From: Basidiobolus meristosporus CBS 931.73
Lineage: Eukaryota; Basidiobolomycota; Basidiobolomycetes; Basidiobolales; Basidiobolaceae
Assembly (NCBI GenBank): GCA_002104905.1
Contig: MCFE01000003.1
Coordinates: 124,001 to 188,000, forward strand
Direction: 5' to 3'
DNA: 64,000 bases
Part shown: positions 24,079 to 34,114 of the stretch, piece by piece
How the letters are laid out: every line of letters starts with the position of its first letter
Numbering within the stretch: the first letter of the stretch is position 1
Translations under genes and position numbers: made by a program
The notes under the pieces: generated by a model
Seen by the model: only the letters and a program-made list of their open reading frames with translations
Told to the model about the DNA's origin: nothing
The model's database searches: none

Positions 24079-25598
24079 AGGCTTGTTCCATGGAACCATG
24101 CTGGGGCATCCTTGCACAATCCATGGTCTCAAAGAACAATTGGGCGCAACATTGTAACTACCAGTAAGCAGGATTGTTCTTGGACCATTTCACATTATGT
24201 GGGACAATCTTGCATACTATGGCACAATCTGACACAATGAAGTTGGCACAGATCATTGCACCAACTTGTAATATTTGCATCATGTGTGTAGTTGTATACA
24301 GCTATTATGGCTTGTAAAATCCGGTATTTGTTATGTTTCTTTAATGAAAATTGAAATAAATGTGTATCACACTATTAACTACACTGGTTCTTACCTTCTT
24401 GGTAACTCTCACTCCAATTGGATGGTATCTCAGTGGTTAATTGGTCTAAACATATCCCAAAGCTGTCAGCCCCTAATTGGCTCTTTGACCAATACACAAA
24501 CTACCTGATTTATCATCAAATATCACATTTTGCCCATTAAGCAAGTAAATCCCTGATCCTAGTGATTGAACATGGTGCATAGCTAGCAAGCCACAAATTG
24601 AATAGGTCCAAAACAGATTAAATGGCAGTACTGGTGTTACATATGATATATATATGCAGGGCGTTTATTTATAGGGGCTCTGTCTCAATTGTGAGACAAC
24701 CTTGATATTACTTATACCCAAAATTGAGTGATCACTGATTTGCAATGGCTTGATTTTGATTGCAAAAAAAATTTGTGTTTGGATCACAACAAATAATGGC
24801 AATTAAATGCGATTGCATCATCTTGTCATAGGTTCTTTTCTCACAGAGATTACTACTAAATGCTATAGTAGTAACTGGCTTTGCACACCTAAACTACTTC
24901 CTTGCTGACTTTCATCTTGGCTACTTGTGTATTTGTAGTCAGTATTTTGCCTCCTAGTTGATGAGTGCAATGCTGCAACTTGGCCACACTTAATTGCTCC
25001 AGATGATGCTACCAAACTGGCCTGCAGTGCTACATGCTCACGCATTCTTTTACTTGCCAAAGGCACTCAGGTGGAGGCACTTCATAAGGGTCATCATTGG
25101 TCACTTCACCAGAAGTAACTTACTAATGGCCTGGTGTAATGGCATGTGCATGCGCAACTTGATGTTCCAGCATTGCCCTTGGCTGTATTTGATGTATTGC
25201 TGCTTGTTGACATGACTTGGCTTGCTCCAATAGACTTGTGTCTAAATGGGCAGTTTGGCAAGTTCTGGTGGTTTTGCTCTGAAGCACACACATTGCTACA
25301 ACATGTGTTGACTTGATGGGGGGTGCTCTTGTGAAGGGTGTTGGTGTAGGTTGGACTGATGTGGGCTGGTGCACTGAAGTTACAAGGGATGGTAAGGAAT
25401 CCAGCAAGGTGTGCTGGTGCAATCTGGACGTGTTGCTCATAGTCTGTATTCTTCCTCTTGAGGCTCACCTTCTGATTCCTCAAGGTATTCACATACACTC
25501 TGTCTGATACTTTGCAGCTATTGCCTGGATGAGTCCTGTATATATTGCTCTCAGAAGCCACTTAGCTCTACTGATATATCATGTAGTATATTAGTCAT
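24079..25598. other. Harbinger 5' region, no supported gene
   Basis: About 1.5 kb between the left inverted repeat and the transposase. Open frames at 24994-25215 and, on the minus strand, 25106-25561 show no family I recognise. PIF/Harbinger elements usually carry a second Myb/SANT-like gene, but I could not identify a Myb-like helix pattern here. Confidence 0.4.
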
Positions 25599-26462
25599 TT
25601 GAGGCAAAAACTATTTCAAGACCTCTTTGGTTCCCATTTTGACACAATAGAGGAGATCTATTCCAAGTACTGTGGACCATCAACCCCAATTGACTCAAGA
25701 AGATCCCTTGTCAAGCTTCTCTGCTATTACAAGAACTATTGCCCTACAAGGTTTCATCCCACCATCCATGGCAACAAAAGTCCTAGAAGCATTCATTCCC
25801 AGCAGAGAGCAATGAAGAACCACCTTGCAGAGGGTATGAATGACTTAGAGCAAGCTTGGAATACTAGGTTTAGAAGCTCAAATAGATTTCCATATCCCAG
25901 AGTGTTCAGCAACAGGTTCAATGTAAGAAGTATCTTGGATACCTTCCCAGTCAGGATTAACAGACCTTCTAGCGGGCATAGGCACTTTTATTCTGTCAAG
26001 TACAAGGCACACTGTGTGAAGTTTCATGCACTGTCTGATATTGAGGGTAACATCATCTGGTTTAGCGGGCCATTTGCTAGAAGTAGGCATGACAAAGTAC
26101 TCTTGGTAGAGAATCATTCAGAATTCAGTAGTGGGGAGAAATCTATGGCAGACCTAACTTATTTAGAAGAGGATTGTCAGAGATTACAATGTATTACAGC
26201 TTGTAGGAAGCCAAGGAATGGTATGCTTAGCAGGAAGCAGAAGCTCTACAATTAGATATTTAATCATTTCAGAGGGAGGGTAGAGCATACCTTTGGATAT
26301 CTGAAGAGATTCAGCATATTGTTAGGTAACTACAGAGGAAAGTCATATATAGAAGAAAACAGCAGAATAGGTAAAATAGCTAAGATACTTATTAATGCAC
26401 AGTGTTTTCATACAAGAAGACATCCACTGAGAGAAATGTGTCTGGAGGATTATGAAGAGTAA
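25599..26462 (+). pseudogene. Harbinger-like DDE transposase with in-frame stop
   Basis: Frame 25599-26255 reads 218 codons to a TAG. The same frame then continues without a shift to a TAA at 26460-26462, adding about 68 codons. The combined layout is that of DDE_Tnp_4 nucleases: a candidate first Asp in LDTFPVRI near residue 110, a conserved FYSVKYKAH stretch, the second Asp in SRHDKVLL near residue 168, and the catalytic Glu in FRGRVEHTFGYLKRF after the TAG. The stop therefore removes the catalytic Glu and would inactivate the enzyme unless read through. The upstream region may hold a missing N-terminal exon. Confidence 0.75.
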
Positions 26463-26648
26463 AAAATGCAGGGAAAGCACTATTCTGAGCAACATAAGTA
26501 TGATTGAGTAAAATCATAAGTAATTATATCCTACCACTGGCATTATGGTAGAAATTATAGTGCCAGATAGTGCCATGGGGTGCCAGATTGATCCAGCACC
26601 ACAAACAGGGTGGCACTATGTGGCACTATCCAACAAAACAAGTCTATT

Positions 26649-26916
26649 GAATTAACAATTTGTCTTAACATTGAGGCAAATGCAGTTAATGGCACTTTGC
26701 TCTTGCCTGTAGCACTTTGTGACTTCCTCTCCCACACTTTTAGGAGGGCATTATTCTCTTATGACAATATCCCAAAGGCCTCTTTCTTGTAGCAACATAT
26801 TCATCTTCAACTTCCACAAATGGTAGTTAAATCCATCCAACTCTTCAGTAGAGAGAAAAATTCCATTAATAGCAGAAGTAGATATTGCAGAGAGTGACAG
26901 CTTGGGGCTCATAACC
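26649..26916 (-). pseudogene. copia-B-1 gag N-terminus
   Basis: Minus-strand continuation of copia-B gag, matching 38,940-39,208. It runs from the primer-binding site at the LTR edge to the Harbinger insertion. The gag start codon of copia-B lies within the primer-binding sequence. Confidence 0.75.
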
Positions 26917-27265
26917 TGTTGTAAGAGTCTTAGGGATATTGGAAGTGATTTGGGAGGACAAGTGGATTATGTGTTTTCACTTAATGACTTATTGAATGTA
27001 AAGGTAGTATTTGTACTTTTGCATAGTCTTGGCATAACCAACATGTAGAATAGGTTACAAAAGGCTCAAAGAACATGTGTGCAAAGTTTGGGGCTGTTTG
27101 GATAACTTGGAGATTTTTCACATTGTGGGTATCTGATATTTTGGTGAAAATATTCCAAGTAATTCCTGACAAGGAATTTGGTCAGTAGTCTCCAGGATTT
27201 GAAGGTAATAATCTAAGTGACTAAGTTAGGTGAGTATTTAGGTGGAATTACAAACTTTTATAACA
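26917..27265 (-). repeat. copia-B-1 5' LTR
   Basis: A 349-bp LTR paired with 21878-22226 and followed by the AAATA duplication. It shows scattered differences from its partner. Confidence 0.9.
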
Positions 27266-27536
27266 AAATATATTAAAGAATAGATCACATGGGACTAGCC
27301 AAGAGTCAGCTTGTGATGCAGCTAGGTTATGTGACATGCAAATACCATATATAGTATTAGGTTACATTAATTCCAAAGGGAGCTTCCATAGAATGTTTAT
27401 TGTGTAACATTGACTTGGAGCTTTCCAGAAGTTGCTAGAATGTAGTAGAACATTCTAGAAGGAACTGGGATTTCTTCACCAACATGATTTGGTCAAATCA
27501 TGAAAGGTTAAAGATGTTATGTGATCATGACAACAA
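27266..27536. other. Unassigned spacer
   Basis: Begins with the AAATA duplication and runs to where similarity to the tnp2 element begins. No gene is supported. Confidence 0.4.
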
Positions 27537-28007
27537 GTACAGCCAGATATCATTATAGAAGTACCAAGTGGTCAGCAAGATATTGTTGGTATAGTAGTAA
27601 CTGGTGAATGGTCAAAAATTACATGTGTGGCAAAACACTGGCTGTAATCCTTGTAATAGTTCCTATGCTGTCTGTGTGCTTCATGACTGAGAGGCTTGCT
27701 ACAATAGCCACATGGTCTTCCTTCTCTTCTCTTGGAGTATTAAATCAAAGTAGTCTTGTCCATTGGGCAAACAGTTTATACTCATCAACATAAAGCTGTT
27801 ATAACCTTTTTTGTCAATACTCATGTCAGTATAAAACAGTCTTGTATTTGAGACATTGCACCTACATGAATAGAAGATTCAATGCTGACCCACCATAGTA
27901 AGCACTATAAATAAAGTTGTGACACCACATACACACTTATATATAACACCATTCCCCCTTTGATTTGACTCACTTCCATACATATACTGCCAAAAAATAA
28001 AGCAAAG

Positions 28008-28610
28008 TTGATGGGTTCCCAACCAAACCCCACCACTGAGAGCAGCAGAAGAACAGTTGGACAACAGCTTGCTTTGACATTCAGTGCAACTAGCAGGGCT
28101 ACAACCAAAAAAGGCCCTGTAGACAGTGTGCCCACTGAAGGGAATAATGTGGACACCTCAGGCTCTCAGTCAAGTAGGAAATTGGGAATCTCTGCAGAGC
28201 AGCAAGCTGACCATATTGCTGAGGCAAATGAGAATGTAGCAAAATCAGTACCTTCAGTTGAAGACCAGCAAATGGCTGTCATAATGTCACCACCACCTCT
28301 ATTAGCAAGTATGTTGTCAGCTCATAGTCAAGCATTAATGAAGCAATTAGGTGCAGTGGCTGATAGGAGATATATAATAGCTCTGAGAAATTGGGAAATA
28401 GTTCAGAAACAGGATAAGCAGATAAAAGGTGTAGGGCTATCAATATTCCAGGTAGAGAAAGCAGTATCTTTGCTGCAAAGAAGAAACTCAAGTAGCTCAA
28501 TGTCACAGCCAAGATTTGAGCCATTTCCCAATGTAACAGCAGAGGAGCATCATACACTCTTAGAAGCACAACAACAGTGCCCAAAGATAAAGCCCACAGA
28601 AAACCTATGA
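28008..28610 (+). CDS. tnp2-element accessory ORF-B (coiled coil)
   Basis: A 200-aa frame with a close homologue at 29912-30529 on the minus strand. Shared features are a Ser/Thr-rich N-terminus (GSQPNPTTESSRRT), a middle PPPLLASMLSAHS segment, a predicted coiled coil around residues 105-160 (MKQLGAVADR to SIFQVEKAVSLLQRR), and FEPFPNVTAEEH. In the homologue the first Met lies eight codons further upstream; here that codon reads ATA. Conservation of two copies suggests a real transposon protein. Its role is not known to me; a DNA-binding or assembly partner of the transposase is inference. Confidence 0.55.
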   Translation: MMGSQPNPTTESSRRTVGQQLALTFSATSRATTKKGPVDSVPTEGNNVDTSGSQSSRKLGISAEQQADHIAEANENVAKSVPSVEDQQMAVIMSPPPLLASMLSAHSQALMKQLGAVADRRYIIALRNWEIVQKQDKQIKGVGLSIFQVEKAVSLLQRRNSSSSMSQPRFEPFPNVTAEEHHTLLEAQQQCPKIKPTENL

Positions 28611-29499
28611 CAGCATGGGAGGGTGAAAATGTAGTGCTTATACCAAAGCCTAAAAGTCAAAAGCCATTGGAGATACATGAGCTGTTAAAGTAATGATGAA
28701 GAATAGGCTAATATTCACAAGGCCACTAAAAGTCCAGCATGCCAACACCTTAAGGCTGGCATACCATGGGGCCATCAGGAACTCAAGGCCAAGCAGAATG
28801 CACTTGACTTGTTGCATGAGCATTATCATGGATTCAAACAAGCAAATGGGCTCTGGGCCAGCATTGGTATGCTAAGAAAGTATCTGCACAATAACAGAAA
28901 CTATCAAAGGCAGAAGTACAAGGGTGCAATGGCCAAAAACCAGTGGCTTCCTCAGGAGCCTGTTACAAGAAAGGCCAAAAGCTCTGAACAAGCTTCAAAG
29001 AGGCATCAGGTAGCTGGAAGTGTGCCAATAAGGGAAAAGCAGGCAGACACTGATGCACCAGCACAACATTTATCAAGGAAAAAGCGTAGTATCACTCAAG
29101 AAGCACTCAGTCAAAGTAGCAGTGAAGGACCTGGTAGTGATAAAAACAAGTAGCTACCTCAGGGCCCATTACTGCATGGACTGAGAGCTCAAAAGCAGCA
29201 GGAAAGAAGCATCCAGATGCCTGCAGATAGCCAGCAAGGGACAAGCAGGCCAAAACAGAGACATCAGAGCAGCATTTATCCAGGAGAAAATGTAGTTCAT
29301 TACAGGAAGCATTCAGACAAAGTAGCAGTGAAAGACCTGGCAGTAATAAAGGAAAAGGTAAAGGGGAAAAAGTCTACTCAAGCCTGAGACAGGTACGTGC
29401 AAGAGAAAAGCTGCAGTTCTAGCCAATTATGATAGTCAGCGTGGAACAGACTGAATCCCATCATAGCCAAAAAGAATTACCAACATGGAAACAGCTCCC
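28611..29499 (+). pseudogene. ORF-B downstream part, broken
   Basis: Frame 28809-29153 (114 aa) carries LLHEHYHGFKQANGLWASIG and a Lys/Arg/Ser-rich tail. The Lys/Ser/Gln-rich text partly repeats itself in the following 200 bases (SSSEGPGSDK-like words near 29,130 and 29,330), a local duplication. It may be the C-terminal part of ORF-B after a frameshift. No enzyme family is recognised. Confidence 0.4.
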
Positions 29500-29886
29500 T
29501 ATGAAAATTGTTGTAATGATCCTGTCAAAAGGCCATCACAAATATAAAGTCACGTGACTAAGAAGTACTGATCCCTTCAGAATACTGTTCAGAGACCATT
29601 GAAAAATAATCACACTCCAGATTTCACAAAAAACCTAGTCAAAATTTTTCATCACAAGGATATATAGGTGGCTTTTGATTAGTTCCCTGCCGATTTGCTC
29701 ACTTTGTGATCCCATACACTCTATCACCTTGTACATTTGGGTGCATTGATTGGCTATTGCCTCTTTCTCACACTCCTTACTTCCTGACTCAACCATTTCT
29801 CTTATTTTTCATGCATACAAATTGATTTATTTCCCTTGAAACTTTGCTCATACCTCAATTGCCAATTGTATTGACCTATGCAAGTC
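29500..29886 (+). repeat. tnp2-element left inverted terminal repeat
   Basis: Inverted relative of 33,730-34,114. The outer ends read TATGAAAATT at the left and AATTTTCATA at the right. Shared blocks include GATCCTGTCAAAAGGCCATC and GGTCAATACAATTGGCAATT. Similarity extends over about 385 bp with scattered mismatches and small gaps. Confidence 0.7.
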
Positions 29887-29911
29887 CCTTTGCCCTACAC
29901 TACCTAGGTCT

Positions 29912-30529
29912 TTATGTGAGCTTTATCTTTGGGCACTGTTGTTGTGCTTCAAAGACTGTACAGTGTTCCTCTGTTGTTACATTGGGAAATGGCTCAATTC
30001 TTGGCTGTGGCTTTGAGCTACTTGAGTTCCTTCTTTGTAGCAAAAATACTGCTCTCTCTACCTGGGAAATTGATTGTTCTACATGTATTATCTGCTTATC
30101 ATGTTTCTGGACTATTTCCTGATTTTTCTGGGCCATTGCATCTATCCTATCAGCTACTGCACCCAATTGCTTCATTAATACTTTGGTATGAGCTAACAAC
30201 ACACTTGCTAATATTGATGGTGGTGATGTTATGATGGCTACTTGCTGGTCTTCAACTGAGGGTACTGTGCTTGCTACATTCTCATCTGTCTGAGCATAAT
30301 GGTCAGCTTGTGGCTCTGCAGAGGTACTCCATTGCCTTCTTGACTGAGAGCCTGAGGAGTCCACATTATCATCACCAGTGGGCACACCATCAACATCATC
30401 TTTTTTGGATGTAGCCCTGCTTGTTGCACTGAATGTCAAAGCAAGCTGTTGTCCAATTGTTCTTCTGCTGCTGTCAGCAGTGGGGTTTGGTTGGGAACCA
30501 GGCAACTTTGCTTTATTTTTTGGCAGCAT
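29912..30529 (-). CDS. tnp2-element accessory ORF-B, second copy
   Basis: A 205-aa frame read away from the transposase at 30,962-32,586. It is homologous to 28008-28610 along its whole length, with a coiled coil around residues 110-165 (QLGAVADRIDAMAQ to VERAVFLLQRR). The downstream half seen in the other copy is deleted, so the frame ends close to the inner edge of the inverted repeat. It shares a roughly 430-bp promoter region with the divergent transposase. The function is unassigned. Confidence 0.55.
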   Translation of the reverse strand: MLPKNKAKLPGSQPNPTADSSRRTIGQQLALTFSATSRATSKKDDVDGVPTGDDNVDSSGSQSRRQWSTSAEPQADHYAQTDENVASTVPSVEDQQVAIITSPPSILASVLLAHTKVLMKQLGAVADRIDAMAQKNQEIVQKHDKQIIHVEQSISQVERAVFLLQRRNSSSSKPQPRIEPFPNVTTEEHCTVFEAQQQCPKIKLT

Positions 30530-30961
30530 ATATATGGAAGAGAGTTAAACCAAAAGGGATATGGTGTTACATTAATATGTGTATTTGGTGCCACAACTTT
30601 ATTTATAATGCTTACTATGGCAGGTCATCATTGAATTGTACATTTGTGTAGGTGCAATGTCTCAAGTACAAGACTGTCTTAAATTCACATGAGTACTGAC
30701 AAAAAAGTGATATAATAGTACTACATTGGGGAAGGTCAAACTGTTTGCCCTGTGGACAAGACTACTTTGATTCAATGCCGTAAGTGAAGAGAAAAATGAC
30801 CATGTGGCTATTGTAGCAAGCCTCTCAGCCATGAAGCATGCAGACAGCATAGGAAGCTTTAGAAGGATCATGTCCAGTGTTTTGCCACACAAGTAAAATA
30901 TTACCATTCATCAGTCACTACTATACCAACACTATCTTGCCAGCCAGTTGATACTTCTATA

Positions 30962-32586
30962 TTGGTACCTGGCCATCTTTGCCACCTTGCACAAACTGAG
31001 TTTGGTGAGTTTGTGATGTCTTTAAGCCCACCTCAGCCTACTGAAAATGGCATGCAGAGTGATAGCTCTGACAAAGAAGGTTCACTGATGGATTGTGAGC
31101 CTATCTCCCCTAACAACAGTACCATGCATGAGCCTGGTCAAATCCTAATATGTAATGAGACAACACCAGTTGAAACAAATGCAAGCACACTTTATGGAGC
31201 CAAGTGGGCCCAGTAATCCATCTACTGGCAAATGCTGTAATGTTGTGGCTAGAGAAGTGGCAAGTTTCCACTAATATCAGTAATGGGGGCATTGAGGATT
31301 TATTACTACTTCTTGCCAAAATTATTCCAGGATGCAACTTACCATGTACATGATACAAGTGGGCAACTGTCATGTGGCTGGCAGCATATGACCCAGAGAC
31401 TCTTCTGATTCCAGCATGTGTTAACAGTTGCATGGCATTCACATCCAAAAAAATGATGGTGGTCTCACTGGTATCTGGGTTTAAATCACTGTCCAACCTG
31501 GATAGCTACCTGTATCTGTTGCTATATGAGTTTTGTATGCTTTCCAGCAGGATAACAGCAAATGGCCATCATGTAAAAGTGCATATTATTATTTGCATTG
31601 CAGATGCCCCTGCCATCAGCAAGATAGCAGGTTTTTCCAGGCACAATGGATGGTATTGCTGTCAAATGTGTGAGATCCAGGGGATTTACTCCATAACTCA
31701 CACACATTATTATTACCCAAACACCATCACTAAAAACATCATCTTGCCACAGAGAGAACATACAGAAGTCAGCATGCAATTGCAGCAAAGTTGGCAAGCT
31801 ATAAGCCATTGGCCAGAATATGGAATCAATCAGAAACTGGAGATACTTAAGATAGTGGGTATTTGTTTGAGCAAAAGCTTTTCACTGGGAGCAAGGCATT
31901 TGCTTTTCAACAATGTCCCTATACTAATGACCAAGTTGCTCATGGGGCATTTCAAGTTCAATGAGCCCTTCAAGATACCGGAGAAATTTGAACAAACTGG
32001 CAAGATATTACAGAGTATCTGCTACCCTAGGTACTTTGCATGTGCTCCAATCAATATTCATATGCAAGAACACAAATGCAAAGACTGGATGAACTGGATA
32101 TGTATTTATTCAAGTGGTGTTCTGAAGCTATTCCTTGCAAGAGTACAATGGAAGCATTGGGAGTCATATGTGGACATTGTAGGAATGTCTATCCAGAAGC
32201 AGATCACCAATGCCAACTTGACACATCTAAAGCTGTTGTGTGAGGAGTTTGTAACAGGATTTGAGTGGCTATACTACAAACATAAAGCTGAACACGTAGA
32301 TCTCTGCTGCTGCTGTATTCACTTTCTACTCCATCTTGCTTGGTGTGTGGAGAATATTGGGCCCAGCTTTACCTTTTGGGAGTTTCCTATGGAGCACATA
32401 TATGGGGAGATAGGAAGACAAGTCAAGTCACAGGTACTACCATATCCCAATCACATCAAGGATATCACCTTCAGGTCTGTCATGAATGTGATGAGCTGGC
32501 ACATGGAGGACAGCCAGGCAGAGTTGGAAAATACTGAGGACAGATGTGCACATGGAGACACCTATGCCTATGGCATTAAAAGCTAA
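30962..32586 (+). pseudogene. tnp2-type transposase, copy B (best preserved)
   Basis: The main frame, 31372-32586, is 404 aa. The N-terminal acidic part (30962-31216) is in a separate frame and a segment of the Cys-rich region is missing, so the gene is broken or lacks exons. Features of Transposase_21/tnp2 proteins of CACTA-like elements: ADAPAISKIAGFSRHNGW followed by CCQMC near residues 80-105, a GARHLLFNN-like segment, KDWMNWICIY, and a C-terminal HFLLHLAWCVENIGP with FPMEHIYGEIGRQV. The family normally cuts and pastes the element by binding terminal repeats. A candidate catalytic Asp lies in IADAPAI, but I cannot assign the triad with confidence. Confidence 0.7.
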
Positions 32587-33729
32587 GCAGTCCTAATGCA
32601 TGGATAATCAGTTAAGTAATGCAAAGTTGGGTTGGGTGCAATAAGCAACTAATTTTTATTAGAAAAACTCTATCAAGGTATGCCAGATTTCTTGTGGTTA
32701 CAAGCCAACTTCTACACCATTCAATAGGAAATTCACACAAACAAGAGCCAGAGCACACCTATGGGGGGGACTAGAATCCAGCAGGGAGAAGGAATATATT
32801 GGCTAATACTGAGAAGTTCTGTGCAGATATTCAGAATGTATTCATGTCAGAAGTGACAACTGCCAAGCATATGTTTGCAAGATGTATATGTCACCAGCAG
32901 TACAAGGTATATGGCAGCTTTGCAAGTATCATGCTAAAAAGTCTGTAAAGTTGAGGTGATAAAAGTGTGTTGATTACAGCAGGTGTGCGCATTTGTAGAG
33001 GTTAGTAAGCAAGAGGCCATAGTTTTTTTTGATTCAAACTAAGTGTGGAATACCCAAGGTAGTGGTGGGTAAGTAAATGTACAGGGGTGATTCTAAAGTG
33101 GAATATATGAATTGCACAAGGTGAGGTAGAAAAAGGAAATACCATTGGGTAAATTGGCATGGTTGCATTATACAGAACTAACTGTAGGTCACCATGCTTC
33201 CTTGATAATGCCTTCAGATTAATGCTGTGAGGCATTTGATAGACTGTCAAGTTTTGGCCATTTAAGGCAATTGTATGTCCTGGCCGGTTAGATTCATTTA
33301 AAATTGTTGTAGAGTACTACAAGACTGCAACAATGCCATTCAATATTGCCACAGCACCAATCAAACCCTGTTAAGTTTAAAACTTTATTTGGTAGTAAAA
33401 TCAGCAATAACAATGTCAAGAACTCAAAAGGTTATCACAATGCCTTTGGAGGAATGTTGGAACATTAATAGGCACACCAGGAGGAAACACACTTGTATAT
33501 TGCATGGACTTACTGCAAAGACTGGCAGAAGAGGAGCTAGACCTTGTAGTGCCAGCTGAAGATCAGGATGTATGGGAACCAGCAATTGAACAATGGCATA
33601 AAGCTGTAGGGTTTCCAACCAAGTTGTGGAAACAGAGCATTACAGCAGAAATCCTTATTGAGTGGTGCATTTTGATGGAGTTACTTGTTGAGTGTGGGGT
33701 TGGGCTTAATGTTGGTGTAGGATATAGGC
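32587..33729 (+). pseudogene. tnp2 C-terminal domain remnant and spacer
   Basis: Bases 32,590-32,950 match the C-terminal domain seen in copies A and C (CPQ-like ARCICHQQYKVYGSFAS), in broken frames. A minus-strand frame at 33002-33250 is a shadow shared by all copies. A 91-aa frame at 33504-33779 runs into the inverted repeat; I do not recognise it. Confidence 0.5.
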
Positions 33730-34114
33730 ACTTGTATAGGTCAATACAATTGGCAATTGAGGTACAACTGAAGTTTTAATGGAAATAAATCAATTTGTTT
33801 GCATGAAAAGTAAGAGAAACAGTTGAGTCATGTGGTAAGGAATGTGAAAAAGAGGCAATAGCCAATCAATGCACACAAATGTAGGAGGTGATAGAGTGTC
33901 CATGATCAGAAAGTGAGAAAATTGGCAGAGAGCCAACCAAAAGCCACTTTTGTATTGTTATGATGAAAATTTTGATTAAGTTTTTTATGATATTTGGAGT
34001 GCAATTATTATTTGACAGTCTTTGCACAGTGACCTGATGAAATCAATACCTCTTAGTCATGGGACTTAGAATCTGTGATGGCCTTTTGACAGGATCATCA
34101 CAGTAATTTTCATA
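33730..34114 (-). repeat. tnp2-element right inverted terminal repeat
   Basis: Inverse partner of 29,500-29,886. Copia-B protease sequence starts directly outside it at about 34,115, so the element or a fragment of it lies in copia-B. Copia-B does not continue on the far side at 29,499, so the two ends of this element do not share one insertion site and a rearrangement has occurred. Confidence 0.7.

Larger units (their letters stand above)
24079..26645 (+). mobile_element. Harbinger-like DNA transposon inside copia-B-1
   Basis: This 2567-bp insertion interrupts the gag of copia-B-1: copia sequence stops at 24,078 and resumes at 26,646 in register with the uninterrupted copy near 38,930. ATT is duplicated at both sides (24076-24078 and 26646-26648). 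The ends are short inverted repeats, AGGCTTGTT at the left and AACAAGTCT at the right (8 of 9 match). Both subterminal regions carry several TGGCAC/GTGCCA-type words. It carries one transposase-like gene at 25599-26462. A 3-bp target duplication and a DDE_Tnp_4-type enzyme fit the PIF/Harbinger superfamily. Confidence 0.85.
21878..27265 (-). mobile_element. copia-B-1 element (Ty1/copia), minus strand
   Basis: Two 349-bp LTRs (21878-22226 and 26917-27265, TGTTGTAAGA to TTACAACA or TATAACA) bound the element. AAATA flanks both ends (21873-21877 and 27266-27270), a perfect 5-bp target duplication. The 5' end is at the right. Directly inside the right LTR the minus strand reads GGTTATGAGCCC, the initiator-tRNA anticodon-loop type primer site. 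The internal region is carved by a large deletion joining integrase to RNase H and by a Harbinger-like insertion at 24079-26645. Confidence 0.92.
27537..29499 (+). mobile_element. tnp2-element fragment carrying accessory ORF-B
   Basis: From about 27,537 to 28,600 this matches the inverse of 29,912-30,970. It is a second copy of the tnp2-type element in the opposite orientation, keeping only the accessory-gene side. It abuts the left inverted terminal repeat of the other copy at 29,500. Only the accessory gene is readable. Confidence 0.65.

Noticed and set aside
33504-33779. 91-aa frame next to the tnp2 right inverted repeat
   Set aside because: Half of it lies in the inverted repeat, where the left copy does not keep the frame open, so it is probably chance.
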